From positions 27,099 to 91,098 of the forward strand of contig CAVUSZ010000004.1 in the NCBI GenBank assembly GCA_963744255.1: a DNA stretch of 64,000 nt, written 5' to 3'. The translations under genes and the position numbers were made by a program. Of the stretch, positions 56,162 to 64,000 are shown in pieces. This DNA is from DATEDA01 sp963744255. Its GTDB lineage: Bacteria > Pseudomonadota > Gammaproteobacteria > Burkholderiales > SG8-39. Below the pieces are notes generated by a model that was not told the origin of the DNA, searched no databases, and saw only the letters and a program-made list of their open reading frames with translations. Numbering within the stretch: position 1 is the first letter of the stretch; each line of letters starts with the position of its first letter.

Positions 56162-57511
56162 TCAGCCCTCGGCGCGAGCGCTTCGCGCCAGACGGCTTGC
56201 TCGCAACGCCTCCCGGCGCCCCCGCCGCACGTCGATCGACGCCAGAACCGCCAGCCCGCCGAGGAAGTAGACGCCGGTGATCAGCATCGCGAGCCGGTGG
56301 TCGCCGCGCGAGAGCCAGGTGGCGAGGCCGTAGGTGAGCGGTCCGAGGATCGACGAGAACTTCACCGCGAGCCCCCACAGCCCGAAGAACTCGGCGCGCC
56401 GGTCGCGCGGCGAGAGATAGCCGACCAGCGCCCGCCCGGCGGACTGTGACGCGCCGAGGCTCAAGCCGGCGAGGTTCGCCGCGACCCAGAACGTGGTCCG
56501 GTCGGTTGCCCACCACGCGACGATCACGGTCGCGATCCAGCCAAAGAGCGTTAGCGCGATGGTCCGGACGTGGCCGAGCCGGTCCTGGAACTGGCCGAAC
56601 GCGACGGCACCGATCGCCGCAGTCACGTTCACCGCGAGGATGAGGACAATCGTGTCCCGGGTCGTGAACCCCATCGCCTGCTCGGCGTAGATCGCGGCGA
56701 GCGCGACGACGGCCTGGACCCCGGCCTGGTAGCACACGAGGCAGCCGAGGAAACGCGCGAGATCGGTGAAGGCCGCGGCGTGCCGCACGGTGTCCCATAC
56801 CCGCGCGAACGCCCTGCGGGCGAGGCCCGCGCCCGTCGCGGTCTGCGGGACCGCACGCTCACGGAGCCACAAGAGGGTCGGCAGGCTCGCAGTGAGGAAG
56901 ATCGCCGCCGTGATCAGCATCGTTACCGGCACGAACTCGGCCGCCGGTTCCCCGCGCGCCTGCGCGGCGGTCACGTAGGCGAGGCTCGCTCCGAGGGAGA
57001 CGAGGCCGCCGAGGTAGCCGAGCCCCCAGCCCCAGCCGGAAATCTTGCCGAGCGCCTTCCCGCGGGCGAGTTCGGGCAAGAACGCCGCGATCAGGTTCTC
57101 CCCGGTGCTGAAGAAGAAGTTGGAGAGCGCAACGAGGACGCACGCGATCGCCAGCTTCCCCGGCCCGGCCAGCGCTAGCGCCGCGGTAAAGCCGACGCAC
57201 CCGATCGTGGTCGCGACGAGGAGTCGCCGCTTGGCCGCCCGCTGGTCGGCGTAGGCCCCGATCAGCGGGCCCGCGAACATGACCGCGGCATACGAGACCG
57301 CGAGCGTGGCGGTCCATGCCAGCGTCGCCCAGGGCGCATTGCCCGCGACGACCGCCACGAAGTAGGCGTTGAAGACGGCGGTGATGACGACGGTCGTGTA
57401 GCCGGAGTTCGCGAAGTCGTACATCGCCCACGCGACGACCTCGCGCGCGCGCACGCCGGGCTGGAGCAGCGGTGCGGAAGCCGCGCGCGGACGCGCCGGA
57501 GATTCGGTCAT
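56162..57511 (-). CDS. MFS transporter, UMF1/Atg22-like
   Basis: A 449-residue membrane protein with about 12 hydrophobic segments. The opening VVAWAMYDFANSGYTTVVITAVFNAYFV is characteristic of the UMF1 (Atg22-like) group of the major facilitator superfamily. Other conserved pieces are GAYADQRAAKRRLL and GWGWGLGYLGGLVSL, and later FGLWGLAVKFSSILGPLTYG. Substrates of bacterial members are mostly unknown. I chose the ATG at 57511 (MTESPARPR). It is divergent from mgtE, with 40 bases between the starts. Confidence 0.88.
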   Translation of the reverse strand: MTESPARPRAASAPLLQPGVRAREVVAWAMYDFANSGYTTVVITAVFNAYFVAVVAGNAPWATLAWTATLAVSYAAVMFAGPLIGAYADQRAAKRRLLVATTIGCVGFTAALALAGPGKLAIACVLVALSNFFFSTGENLIAAFLPELARGKALGKISGWGWGLGYLGGLVSLGASLAYVTAAQARGEPAAEFVPVTMLITAAIFLTASLPTLLWLRERAVPQTATGAGLARRAFARVWDTVRHAAAFTDLARFLGCLVCYQAGVQAVVALAAIYAEQAMGFTTRDTIVLILAVNVTAAIGAVAFGQFQDRLGHVRTIALTLFGWIATVIVAWWATDRTTFWVAANLAGLSLGASQSAGRALVGYLSPRDRRAEFFGLWGLAVKFSSILGPLTYGLATWLSRGDHRLAMLITGVYFLGGLAVLASIDVRRGRREALRASRLARSARAEG

Positions 57512-57551
57512 CTGTCTTCGCAAGCACACGGGCCGACGCTATCCTACCGGC

Positions 57552-58994
57552 ATGCCGGAGACGATCGAGCGGAAGGAGCTGGAGGACCTGCAGCAGGACC
57601 TGCACGACGTGCAGGAGCGGCTGCGCCGGCATCGCATCGTCGAGAGTCTCGTGGAGCGCCAGCAGATGCGCAAGCACGAGCTGGTCGAATCGCTCGTGCA
57701 CAAGCAGCACCTCGCCGAGCTCCGTTCGAAGCTCGACCAGATGCACGCCGCCGATATCGCCTACATCCTCGAGGCGCTGCCGATCAACGAGCGTCTGGTG
57801 GTCTGGGACCTCGTCAAGGCGGAGCGCGACGGCGAGATCCTGCTCGAGCTGTCGGAGCCGGTGCGCGAGTCGCTCATCCGCACCATGGACTCCGAGGAGC
57901 TGATCGCGGCGGTCGAGACGCTCGATACCGACGAGATCGCGGAGCTCGCGCCCGATCTGCCGGAGGAGGTCATCCAGGACGTCTTCCAGTCGCTGCCGGT
58001 CGCCGAGCGCGAGCAGCTCCGCGCCGCGATGTCCTATCCGGATGACGCGGTCGGCGTGCTCATGGACTTCGACGTGGTGTCGGTCCGCGACGACGTGACG
58101 CTCGAAACCGTCACGCGGTACCTGCGGCGCTTCGAGGAGCTCCCCGACCACACCGACCAGCTCTTCGTCGTCGACCGCGAGCAGCGGCTGAAGGGCGTCC
58201 TCCCGATCGCGAAGCTCGTGGTGACCGATCTGGAGACGCCGGTTGCGGAGGTGATGGTGGAGGACTTCGTCACGCTCTATCCCGACGACAAGGCGCAGGA
58301 CGCGGCGCAGGCGTTCGAGCGCTACGACCTCGTGTCGGCGGCAGTGATCGATCAGGCCGGCAAGCTCGTCGGGCGGGTGACCGTCGACGCGGTGGTGGAC
58401 TTCATCCGCGAGCGGAGCGAGAGCGAGGCGCTCGCGAAGGGCGGCCTGCGCGAGACCGAGGACGTGTTCGCGCCGGTGTGGGAGTCGGTGAAGAACCGGT
58501 GGGCGTGGCTCGCGATCAACCTCGTGACCGCGTTCATCGCCTCGCGGGTGATCGGCGCGTTCGAAGGCTCGATCGAGAAGCTGGTCGCGCTCGCCGCGCT
58601 GATGCCGATCGTCGCCGGCATCGGCGGCAACTCCGGCAACCAGACGATAACGATGCTCGTGCGCGCGCTCGCGCTCGGCCAGATCCAGATCGAGCAGGCG
58701 CGCAAGCTCTTCGCGAAGGAGATCGGCGTGGCGCTCGCGAACGGGGCAGTCTGGGGCGGGATCCTCGGCGTGATCGCGTGGGCGCTCTACGACAACGTGA
58801 AGCTCGGCCTCGTGATGACGCTCGCGATGACCCTCAACCTGCTGCTCGCCGCGATCATGGGGGTCGTGATCCCGACCACCATGGCGAAGCTCGGGCGCGA
58901 TCCCGCGCTCGGGTCGTCGGTCCTGATCACCGCCTGCACCGACTCTGGCGGATTCTTCATCTTCCTCGGATTGGCGACGCTGTTTCTGCTCTGA
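57552..58994 (+). CDS. mgtE: Magnesium transporter MgtE
   Basis: A 480-residue magnesium channel. The N-terminal MgtE_N domain is acidic and helical (residues about 30-150, including LHKQHLAELRSKLDQMHAADIAYIL). Two CBS domains (about 155-275, with ELPDHTDQLFVVDREQRLKGVLPIAKLV) sense magnesium. A five-helix pore domain follows (ALMPIVAGIGGNSGNQTITMLVRALALG, then GVVIPTTMAKLGRDPALGSSVLITACTDSGGFFIFLG). The pore motif and order are diagnostic. mscL follows 65 bases later. Confidence 0.95.
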   Translation: MPETIERKELEDLQQDLHDVQERLRRHRIVESLVERQQMRKHELVESLVHKQHLAELRSKLDQMHAADIAYILEALPINERLVVWDLVKAERDGEILLELSEPVRESLIRTMDSEELIAAVETLDTDEIAELAPDLPEEVIQDVFQSLPVAEREQLRAAMSYPDDAVGVLMDFDVVSVRDDVTLETVTRYLRRFEELPDHTDQLFVVDREQRLKGVLPIAKLVVTDLETPVAEVMVEDFVTLYPDDKAQDAAQAFERYDLVSAAVIDQAGKLVGRVTVDAVVDFIRERSESEALAKGGLRETEDVFAPVWESVKNRWAWLAINLVTAFIASRVIGAFEGSIEKLVALAALMPIVAGIGGNSGNQTITMLVRALALGQIQIEQARKLFAKEIGVALANGAVWGGILGVIAWALYDNVKLGLVMTLAMTLNLLLAAIMGVVIPTTMAKLGRDPALGSSVLITACTDSGGFFIFLGLATLFLL

Positions 58995-59059
58995 CGCGCG
59001 CGGCTGCTAGACTCGCGCCCGCGAGGCGGTGCCGCCACCGATGCGAAAGGGAAGCGACC

Positions 59060-59485
59060 ATGTCGATGCTTCAGGAGTTCAAAGAGTTCGCGGTAAAGGG
59101 GAACGTGATGGACCTCGCCGTGGGCGTGATCATCGGCGCAGCGTTCGGCAAGATCGTCGACTCGGTCGTGAACGACCTGATCATGCCGATGATCGGGCGC
59201 GTCACGGGCGGGCTCGACTTCTCGAACTATTTCATGCCGCTGAAGGAGGTCCCGCAGGGCGTGCCGATGACGCTCGACGCGGTGCGCAGGGCCGGCGTGC
59301 CGGTGTTCGCATACGGCAACTTCATCACCGTCGTCCTCTACTTCGTCATCCTCGCCTGGATCATCTTCATGATGGTGAAGTGGATCAACCGGCTGAAGAG
59401 GGAAGGGCCGCCGGCCGCACCGCCCGAGCCTCCCGAGGAAGTGAAGCTGCTGCGCCAGATCCGCGATTCGCTGAAGAAGAAGTAA
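59060..59485 (+). CDS. mscL: Large-conductance mechanosensitive channel
   Basis: A 141-residue homopentameric channel that opens under membrane tension and releases solutes after hypo-osmotic shock. The opening MSMLQEFKEFAVKGNVMDLAVGVIIGAAFGKIVDSVVNDLI includes the gating helix. The second helix is ITVVLYFVILAWIIFMMVKWIN, and the C-terminal bundle is EEVKLLRQIRDSLKKK. Length and motifs are standard. The ATG at 59060 follows GGAAGCGACC. Confidence 0.96.
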   Translation: MSMLQEFKEFAVKGNVMDLAVGVIIGAAFGKIVDSVVNDLIMPMIGRVTGGLDFSNYFMPLKEVPQGVPMTLDAVRRAGVPVFAYGNFITVVLYFVILAWIIFMMVKWINRLKREGPPAAPPEPPEEVKLLRQIRDSLKKK

Positions 59486-59491
59486 CCCGGG

Positions 59492-60089
59492 TCAGTCCTT
59501 CTCGGCGTCCTCGCCGCGGAGGCTCGCGGCGAGGCGTCGCGCGGCGGTGAGCTGCGCCTTCATCGCGTAGTCGAGCAGCGCCACCCGGTCGGCCATCATC
59601 TCGCGGGTGATGCGTCGTCAGCCCCGCTGGCGGCAGCTCGAGGCGGGCGTCCGCCTCGCCCGCCTCGGTCACGATCACCATACCGGCCTTGCTCGCAATG
59701 CGCATCATCGTGCGGTTCTCGGTCAGGCAATGCGTGAACATCGTGCGGATGTAATGGGTGCGGGCAAAGAGGTTCGCACGCTCGAAGAGCGCGGTCCCGA
59801 TCCCGTGCTGGCGCGCCGCCGGCAGCACGCTCACGCCAAGCTCGGCGAACTCCGGAGACACCGCGACGTGCGCGACGCCCGCGAGCCGCAGGTCGTCGTC
59901 GAACACCCCGAACACCGCGTCGCGGTCGAAGTCGAGTGATTCGACGTACTCGGCGAGCGAGTGATCGGTCCGCGGGGTGCCGAAGCGCAGCCTCCGGTCC
60001 TCGTCGGCCAGCTTCACGAAGTGCGCCACGAGGGCGGGCCGGTCGACCGCCGAGAGTCGCTTGACCGGGATGGTCGCAGGCGCGGTCAT
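59492..60089 (-). CDS. GNAT family acetyltransferase, frameshifted near its C-terminus
   Basis: A GNAT N-acetyltransferase of about 198 aa, starting MTAPATIPVKRLSAVD. The acetyl-CoA region is visible as LGVSVLPAARQHGIGTALFERA (R/Q-x-x-G-x-G/A motif) and THCLTENRTMMRIASKAGM. The frame holds to LELPPAGL and is then lost around 59608-59625. One base change restores the tail ITREMMADRVALLDYAMKAQL...EDAEKD with stop at 59492-59494. Uncorrected, the frame runs on into the mscL region. The start overlaps hemL by ATGA. The substrate is unknown. Confidence 0.82.
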
Positions 60090-61367
60090 GCGGCGCTCCC
60101 GAGCACCTGGTCTGCCGCCAGCACGGTGGCGGCGATCTCCGCTTCGCCGTGGGCGGCCGAGACGAACCCCGCCTCGTAAGCGGATGGCGCGAGATACATG
60201 CCTGCGCCGAGCATGGCATGAAAGAAGCGGTTGAAGGCTTCGCTGTCCGACTGCATCACCTCCGCATACGATACCGGCGGCGTCGGGCGGAAGAAGACAC
60301 CAAACATCCCGCCGACGTGCGCGGCCGAGAACGCCACGCCGCGCCGCTTCGCCACGCCGTTCAGACCTTCCACGAGGCTCGCGGTACGCGCGGCAAGCCG
60401 GTCGAAGAACCCTGGCTCGAGCACGAGCTTCAGGGTCGCGAGGCCGGCCGCCACGGCGACCGGATTGCCGGAGAGCGTCCCGGCCTGGTACACGGGGCCG
60501 AGCGGCGCGATTTTCTCCATGATGTCGCGCCGGCCGCCGAACGCGCCGACCGGCATCCCGCCACCGATCACCTTGCCGAGCGTCGTGAGATCGGGCGTGA
60601 TGCCGTAGAGCCCCTGCGCGCCGCTCGGGCCCACGCGAAAGCCGGTCATCACCTCGTCGAAGACGAGCACTGCGCCGTGCCGCGTGCAGAGCGCGCGCAT
60701 CGCCTGCAGGAACTCGCGCGTCCCCGGCACGAGGTTCATGTTGCCCGCCACCGGCTCCACGATCACCGCCGCGATCTCGTCCCCATGCCTGCGGAACGCG
60801 TCCTCGAGCTGCTGCGTGTCGTTGAATGCGAGGACCGTCGTGTGACCGGCGGTCTCCGGCGTCACCCCCGCCGAGCTCGGGTTACCGAGGGTCAGCGCAC
60901 CGGACCCCGCCTTTACTAGGAGCGGGTCGGCGTGACCGTGGTAGCACCCCTCGAACTTGACGATGCGCGGTCGGCCGGTGAACCCGCGCGCAAGCCGGAG
61001 AGCCGTCATCGTCGCTTCGGTGCCCGAGGATACGAGTCGCACCAGTGCCATGCTTGGCAGGGCCCTGCAGAGCAGCTCGAGCGAGCTCGGTTTCGAGCGC
61101 GGTCGGTGCGCCGAACGACAGCCCATGAAGCGCCGTCTCGCGCACTGCCTCCACGACCTTCGGGTGAGCGTGCCCGAGGATAAGCGGCCCCCACGAACCG
61201 ACATAGTCGATGTAGCGTTTGCCGTCGGCGTCCCACAAGTACGCGCCCTCGCCGCGGGCGAAGAAGCGCGGAGTGCCGCCGACGGCGCGGAACGCGCGTA
61301 CCGGTGAGTTCACGCCGCCCGGGATGACGGCTTGCGCCTGCTCGAACAGCTCGTCGTTGCGGGTCAT
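60086..61367 (-). CDS. hemL: Glutamate-1-semialdehyde 2,1-aminomutase, with one frameshift
   Basis: PLP enzyme making 5-aminolevulinate for heme and cobalamin synthesis. The N-terminal part (MTRNDELFEQAQAVIPGGVNSPVRAF, then ALHGLSFGAPTALETELA) is in one frame. An extra base near 61080 shifts it, and the rest continues as ELLCRALPSMALVRLVSSGTEATMTALRLARG. PLP-binding residues are intact, including the Lys in TLGKVIGGGMPVGAFGG and the Asp in VLVFDEVMTGFRV. Without the extra base the protein is about 426 aa, the usual length. hemL is normally essential in bacteria using the C5 pathway, so an error is likely. The start overlaps the thiE stop by ATGA. Confidence 0.93.
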
Positions 61368-61996
61368 CCGGCGGTCTTTCCTGCGAACAGATCGTTGAAC
61401 GCGCGCGCGCGCGCCGCGACATCGGCGGCGTCGAACAACGCGGTGATAACGGCGATCGCGTCGGCGCCTCCGGCGATCGCCCGTGGCGCGGTCTCGAGCG
61501 TGATGCCGCCGATCGCGACCACCGCAACGCCGAGCCGGCGCGCCGCGCTTAGCAGCGCGAGCGGCGCACGCGCTGCCGCCGGTTTCGTTGGCGAGGCGAA
61601 CACCGACCCGAACGCGACGTAGTCTGAACCCGCCGCGACGGCGCGCTCGGCGAGTTCGAATCGGTCGTAACAAGACGCGCCCAGGAGCCTGCACGGCCCC
61701 AGGCGACGGGTAGCCGCGGCGAGTTCGCCGTAGTCGCGCGCCAGATGCACGCCTGCGGCGTCGATGCCGAGTGCGAGCTCGAGATCGTCATTGACGATGA
61801 GCGGCACGCCGGCCGTGCGACACACCGCCGCGAGCGCATGCGCCTGCCCGGCACGCAGACGCGTGTCGGCCTGCTTGCTGCGGTACTGGATCGCCGCCGC
61901 CCCACCGGCGATCGCCGCGCGCACCTTGGCGACGAGCGCGCCGGTATCCGGCTCCTCGGGGGTTAGCGCATACAGCCCGGACGGAAAGACGGTCAT
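61364..61996 (-). CDS. thiE: Thiamine-phosphate synthase
   Basis: Joins HMP pyrophosphate and the thiazole phosphate to make thiamine phosphate. The product is 210 aa, a TIM barrel, starting MTVFPSGLYALTPEEPDTG. Substrate-binding motifs are GGAAAIQYRSKQAD, VPLIVNDDLELALGIDAAGVHLARDYG and DYVAFGSVFASPTKPAA, with GGITLETA near the end. The thiD frame runs directly into it, but a normal ThiE start and the thiD stop in the neighbouring frame (TAG at 61999-62001) show two genes. It overlaps hemL by ATGA. Confidence 0.94.
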   Translation of the reverse strand: MTVFPSGLYALTPEEPDTGALVAKVRAAIAGGAAAIQYRSKQADTRLRAGQAHALAAVCRTAGVPLIVNDDLELALGIDAAGVHLARDYGELAAATRRLGPCRLLGASCYDRFELAERAVAAGSDYVAFGSVFASPTKPAAARAPLALLSAARRLGVAVVAIGGITLETAPRAIAGGADAIAVITALFDAADVAARARAFNDLFAGKTAG

Positions 61997-61998
61997 CA

Positions 61999-62908
61999 CT
62001 AGTGGGCCGGCTCGGCCGCCTTGCGCATGTCGAACAGTCGGTCTGGAATCGCCTGGCGGGCGCGCCGGGCGGAAGGCGTGCGTCAAGGTTTGCCAGGTGA
62101 AGCGCTGCGCCGCCCGCACCGCCTCCGCCACGGCGAGCCCGTGCGCGAGTCCCGCGGCAATCGCGGAGGCGAGCGTGCACCCCGAGCCGTGATACTGACC
62201 GGGCAGCCGGTCCCACCGGTCGGTGCTTACGATGCCTTGCGAATCATAGAGCGCGTTCACGACCTCCGGGGTCAGCTCGTGGGTGCCGGTGACGAGCACG
62301 AACTTCGCGCCGAGACCCGCGAGGCGCAACGCGCAGCGCTCGAGCGGCAGCGCATCGGCGCGCTCACCTGGAAATGCAGCCAGGCGACGTGCCTCGAGGC
62401 TATTCGGCGTCACCACCATGGCTAGCGGGATGAGCAGCTCGGGAAGCGCGGCCGCGATGTCGCCGGTCGCAAGGGGGTCGCCGCGCCCCGAGGCGAGGAC
62501 CCGGTCGAGGCCTGCCGGGACCGCCGGGTGCGCGCGGAGCACCGCGGCGATCGCCGCGGCGTTCTCGAGCGTAGCGACCATCCCGATCTTGAACGCGCTG
62601 ACCGGCATGTCCGCCAGGACGAGCCGTGCCTGTTCGGCGACCCAGTCGGCACCGACTGGCTGCACGGCCCCGACGCCGACCGTGTCCTGCGCGGTGATCG
62701 CGGTGACCACCGAAAGCGGATGACAGCCCATCGCGGCGAGCGTCAGAAGGTCGCCCTGCAGTCCGGCGCCGCCGCTCGGGTCGGAACCGGAGAACGCAAC
62801 CACGATCGGGGGCAGAGGTCGGGAGCGCGGCGCGTACGATTCGCTCGAGCAGCGGTGGCCGAATCGTGCTGGCAACGTCTCTGCCCGCACGGTAAGATCG
62901 CCCCGCAT
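61999..62908 (-). CDS. thiD: HMP/HMP-phosphate kinase ThiD, frameshifted near its end
   Basis: Phosphorylates hydroxymethylpyrimidine twice for thiamine synthesis. The core begins PPIVVAFSGSDPSGGAGLQGDL and includes TAITAQDTVGVGAVQPVG, TPNSLEARRLA and QYHGSGCTLASAIAAGLAHG, with the catalytic Cys in GSGCT. Near 62068, in a CCC run, an extra base shifts the frame. Correcting it gives the usual ending QAIPDRLFDMRKAAEPAH with stop at 61999. Uncorrected, it reads through into thiE as a false fusion. The start is uncertain: ATG at 62908 gives about 41 extra residues before the conserved core. Confidence 0.9.
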
Positions 62909-62975
62909 TCTAGTCCAATCCCTCGCCTCAACCCCCTCTTTCCATGGCGGAAACGGCGAGAGCTCGAAGACCTGG

Positions 62976-63377
62976 ATGTGCCTGATCTGCGGCTTCATCT
63001 ACGAGGAGTCCGCCGGACTACCGGACGAGGGCATTGCGCCGGGCACGCGCTGGGAAGACGTGCCGATCAACTGGACCTGCCCGGAGTGCGGTGCCAGGAA
63101 GGAAAACTTCGAAATGGTGGAGATCTCGCGTGGGGGCAGTCCCTCGCGTTCCGATACCGTGGTGGGATCTCGTATCAGGAAGCGCGACGCCTCGACCTTC
63201 CGCCGAGGAGAAGTCTCGTTCAAACAAGGGGCGCCTCCTTGGCGCCTCCCCTCGATATGCCCACGATGCGAAACCCTTTGTACATCCCCGGTGATCACAT
63301 TTAGGGCCATCCTTCAAGCTCCGTCGAGCCGCTTTCACACTTCAGAAACCGCGTTAAACAGTAGGCCGAAGCCATGA
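62976..63377 (+). CDS. Rubredoxin, with uncertain start and no stop at the usual place
   Basis: A small iron protein that transfers electrons through a single Fe(Cys)4 site. Both CxxC pairs are present (MCLICGFIY and WTCPECGARKENFEM), with the usual EGIAPGTRWEDVP between them. Rubredoxins of this group are about 54-60 aa and end at FEMVEI. Here the frame continues for about 80 residues of low-quality sequence to 63377. The normal start appears to be ATG 62944, but it is in another frame, and one missing base near 62953 would join it to KTWMCLICG. It is divergent from thiD and upstream of pilG, a common betaproteobacterial order. Confidence 0.75.
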   Translation: MCLICGFIYEESAGLPDEGIAPGTRWEDVPINWTCPECGARKENFEMVEISRGGSPSRSDTVVGSRIRKRDASTFRRGEVSFKQGAPPWRLPSICPRCETLCTSPVITFRAILQAPSSRFHTSETALNSRPKP

Positions 63378-63497
63378 TTACCTCATAACCTCCGTCGGCG
63401 GGCCGGCCTTCAAGTCGCCCCTGGCCCTCACCCGGCGGCGCTCTCCTGCCGCGCGATCCATCGCTCGCGCAGGGTCCGGACGAAGGGGACCCAACCG
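63126..63497. other. Probable non-coding stretch between rubredoxin and pilG
   Basis: If rubredoxin ends near its usual terminus, about 370 bases here lack a recognisable gene. One feature stands out: GGCGCC-TCCTT-GGCGCC (63230-63246), a 6-bp hairpin preceded by A/G and followed by TCCCC, which may end rubredoxin transcription. The pilG promoter should lie to its right, but I found no clear elements. Confidence 0.4.
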
Positions 63498-63893
63498 TTG
63501 AGCGAGACCGCAACCCTCGCCGGGATCAAGGTGATGGTGATCGACGATTCGAACACCATCCGCCGCAGCGCCGAGATCTTTCTGGCGCAGGCCGGCTGCC
63601 AAGTCATCCTCGCGGAGGACGGATTCGATGCGCTCTCCAAGATCACCGACCATCAGCCCGACATTATCTTCTGCGACATCATGATGCCCCGGCTGGACGG
63701 ATACCAGACGTGCGCCCTGATCAAGAAGAACCCGCGGTTCGCGGGGACGCCGGTCATCATGCTGTCGTCGAAAGACGGTGTGTTCGACCGCGCCCGCGGG
63801 CGCATGGTGGGATCCAACGAGTACCTGACCAAGCCGTTCACCAAGGACAGCTTGCTCAAGACGGTCGGCGCGCACGCGCTAAACCGCGTGTGA
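63498..63893 (+). CDS. pilG: Twitching-motility response regulator PilG
   Basis: A 131-residue single-domain CheY-like regulator. The TTG start gives MSETATLAGIKVMVIDDSNTIRRSAEIFL. Acidic pocket Asp residues lie in VIDDS, the phospho-acceptor Asp in DIIFCDIMMPRLDGYQ, and the conserved Thr/Ser and Lys in VIMLSSKDG and YLTKPFTKDSL. The sequence and its place before a second regulator match PilG of the type IV pilus chemotaxis-like (Pil-Chp) system. No output domain is present. Confidence 0.93.
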   Translation: MSETATLAGIKVMVIDDSNTIRRSAEIFLAQAGCQVILAEDGFDALSKITDHQPDIIFCDIMMPRLDGYQTCALIKKNPRFAGTPVIMLSSKDGVFDRARGRMVGSNEYLTKPFTKDSLLKTVGAHALNRV

Positions 63894-63909
63894 AGAGGAG
63901 GGGCTCACC

Positions 63910-64000
63910 ATGCCAGTCAAGAAGATCCTGGTCGTCGACGATTCGCCCACGGATCGCCAGTACCTGATCGAGACCCTGTCGAAGAAGGGGTTCCAGATCG
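63910..64000 (+). CDS. pilH: Response regulator PilH, N-terminal part (runs off window)
   Basis: Only the first 30 residues are inside the window: MPVKKILVVDDSPTDRQYLI and onward, the receiver-domain opening with its acidic pocket. It lies 16 bases after pilG. The position and opening fit PilH, the second CheY-like regulator of twitching motility, with pilI and pilJ expected next. Confidence 0.88.
   Translation, partial: MPVKKILVVDDSPTDRQYLIETLSKKGFQI

Noticed and set aside
61364..62908. A genuine bifunctional ThiD-ThiE enzyme
   Set aside because: Both a normal ThiD ending and a normal ThiE start are present in the neighbouring frame, so a one-base error is more likely.

Overview
The window looks like a chromosomal segment of a high-GC betaproteobacterium. 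The evidence is the gene content and order: smg-dprA-LysM/def-fmt-htpX-rsmB-DUF4390-ntrY/ntrX-trkA-trkH, accB-accC-prmA-DUF3426, RNB-tonB-aroE-mtgA, hemL-thiE-thiD facing rubredoxin-pilG-pilH, and a TorF porin-glnK-amt cluster. The window opens in the 3' end of gyrB. The gyrB/dprA/def/fmt/sun/trkA neighbourhood is close to the replication origin in pseudomonads, so oriC may lie just outside the left edge (inference). I see no phage, insertion sequence, CRISPR array, tRNA or rRNA. Almost everything is housekeeping or ordinary transport.

Layout. 1-4.1 kb: gyrB (partial), topB, smg. 4.1-8.9 kb: dprA and a LysM protein, divergent from def, fmt and htpX. 8.9-17.1 kb: rsmB, a DUF4390 protein, an NtrY-type sensor kinase with a response regulator whose ATPase domain is degenerate, and the Trk potassium system (trkH frameshifted). 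17.1-18.4 kb: a lipoprotein, a MOSC protein and a RidA protein. 18.5-28.4 kb: a four-gene tripartite RND efflux operon (adaptor, two pumps, outer-membrane channel), flanked by two copies of a GlcG/HbpS-like gene, the left one internally deleted. 28.4-32.3 kb: cobalamin-dependent metH behind what reads as a SAM-II riboswitch. 32.3-35.2 kb: rhodanese, a small lipoprotein, and an acyl/aryl-CoA ligase divergent from a MarR regulator. 35.3-38.2 kb: amt, glnK and a broken TorF porin behind a sigma-54-like promoter. 38.4-43.1 kb: ubiK, comM, queF, apaH, plsC and a HIT protein. 43.1-49.5 kb: PfkB kinase, tpx, DUF3426, prmA, accC, accB, a TlpA thioredoxin and an uncharacterised protein. 49.6-56.0 kb: mpl, yqiA, an RNB ribonuclease, a TonB-like protein, aroE and mtgA. 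56.1-59.5 kb: an MFS transporter, mgtE and mscL. 59.5-62.9 kb: GNAT, hemL, thiE and thiD. 62.9-64.0 kb: rubredoxin, pilG and the start of pilH.

How the genes work together. Many genes are translationally coupled by 4-base ATGA/GTGA overlaps (DUF4390-ntrY, both joins inside the RND operon after the first pump, comM-queF, prmA-DUF3426, tpx-PfkB, aroE-mtgA, thiE-hemL-GNAT). Nitrogen supply (amt-glnK under a sigma-54-type promoter), methionine synthesis (metH under SAM control), fatty-acid initiation (accBC) and cell-wall recycling (mpl, mtgA) are the clear functional modules.

Sequence quality matters. trkH, hemL, thiD, the GNAT gene and probably rubredoxin each need a single-base correction to restore the family's normal reading frame, and the TorF porin needs several. 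Several of these lie in short G/C runs. They are more likely sequencing or assembly errors than decay in genes such as hemL, but the reads are needed to tell. The most interesting regulatory element is the metH leader (about 32116-32232), which combines a SAM-II-like aptamer, an extra inserted hairpin and an intrinsic terminator.
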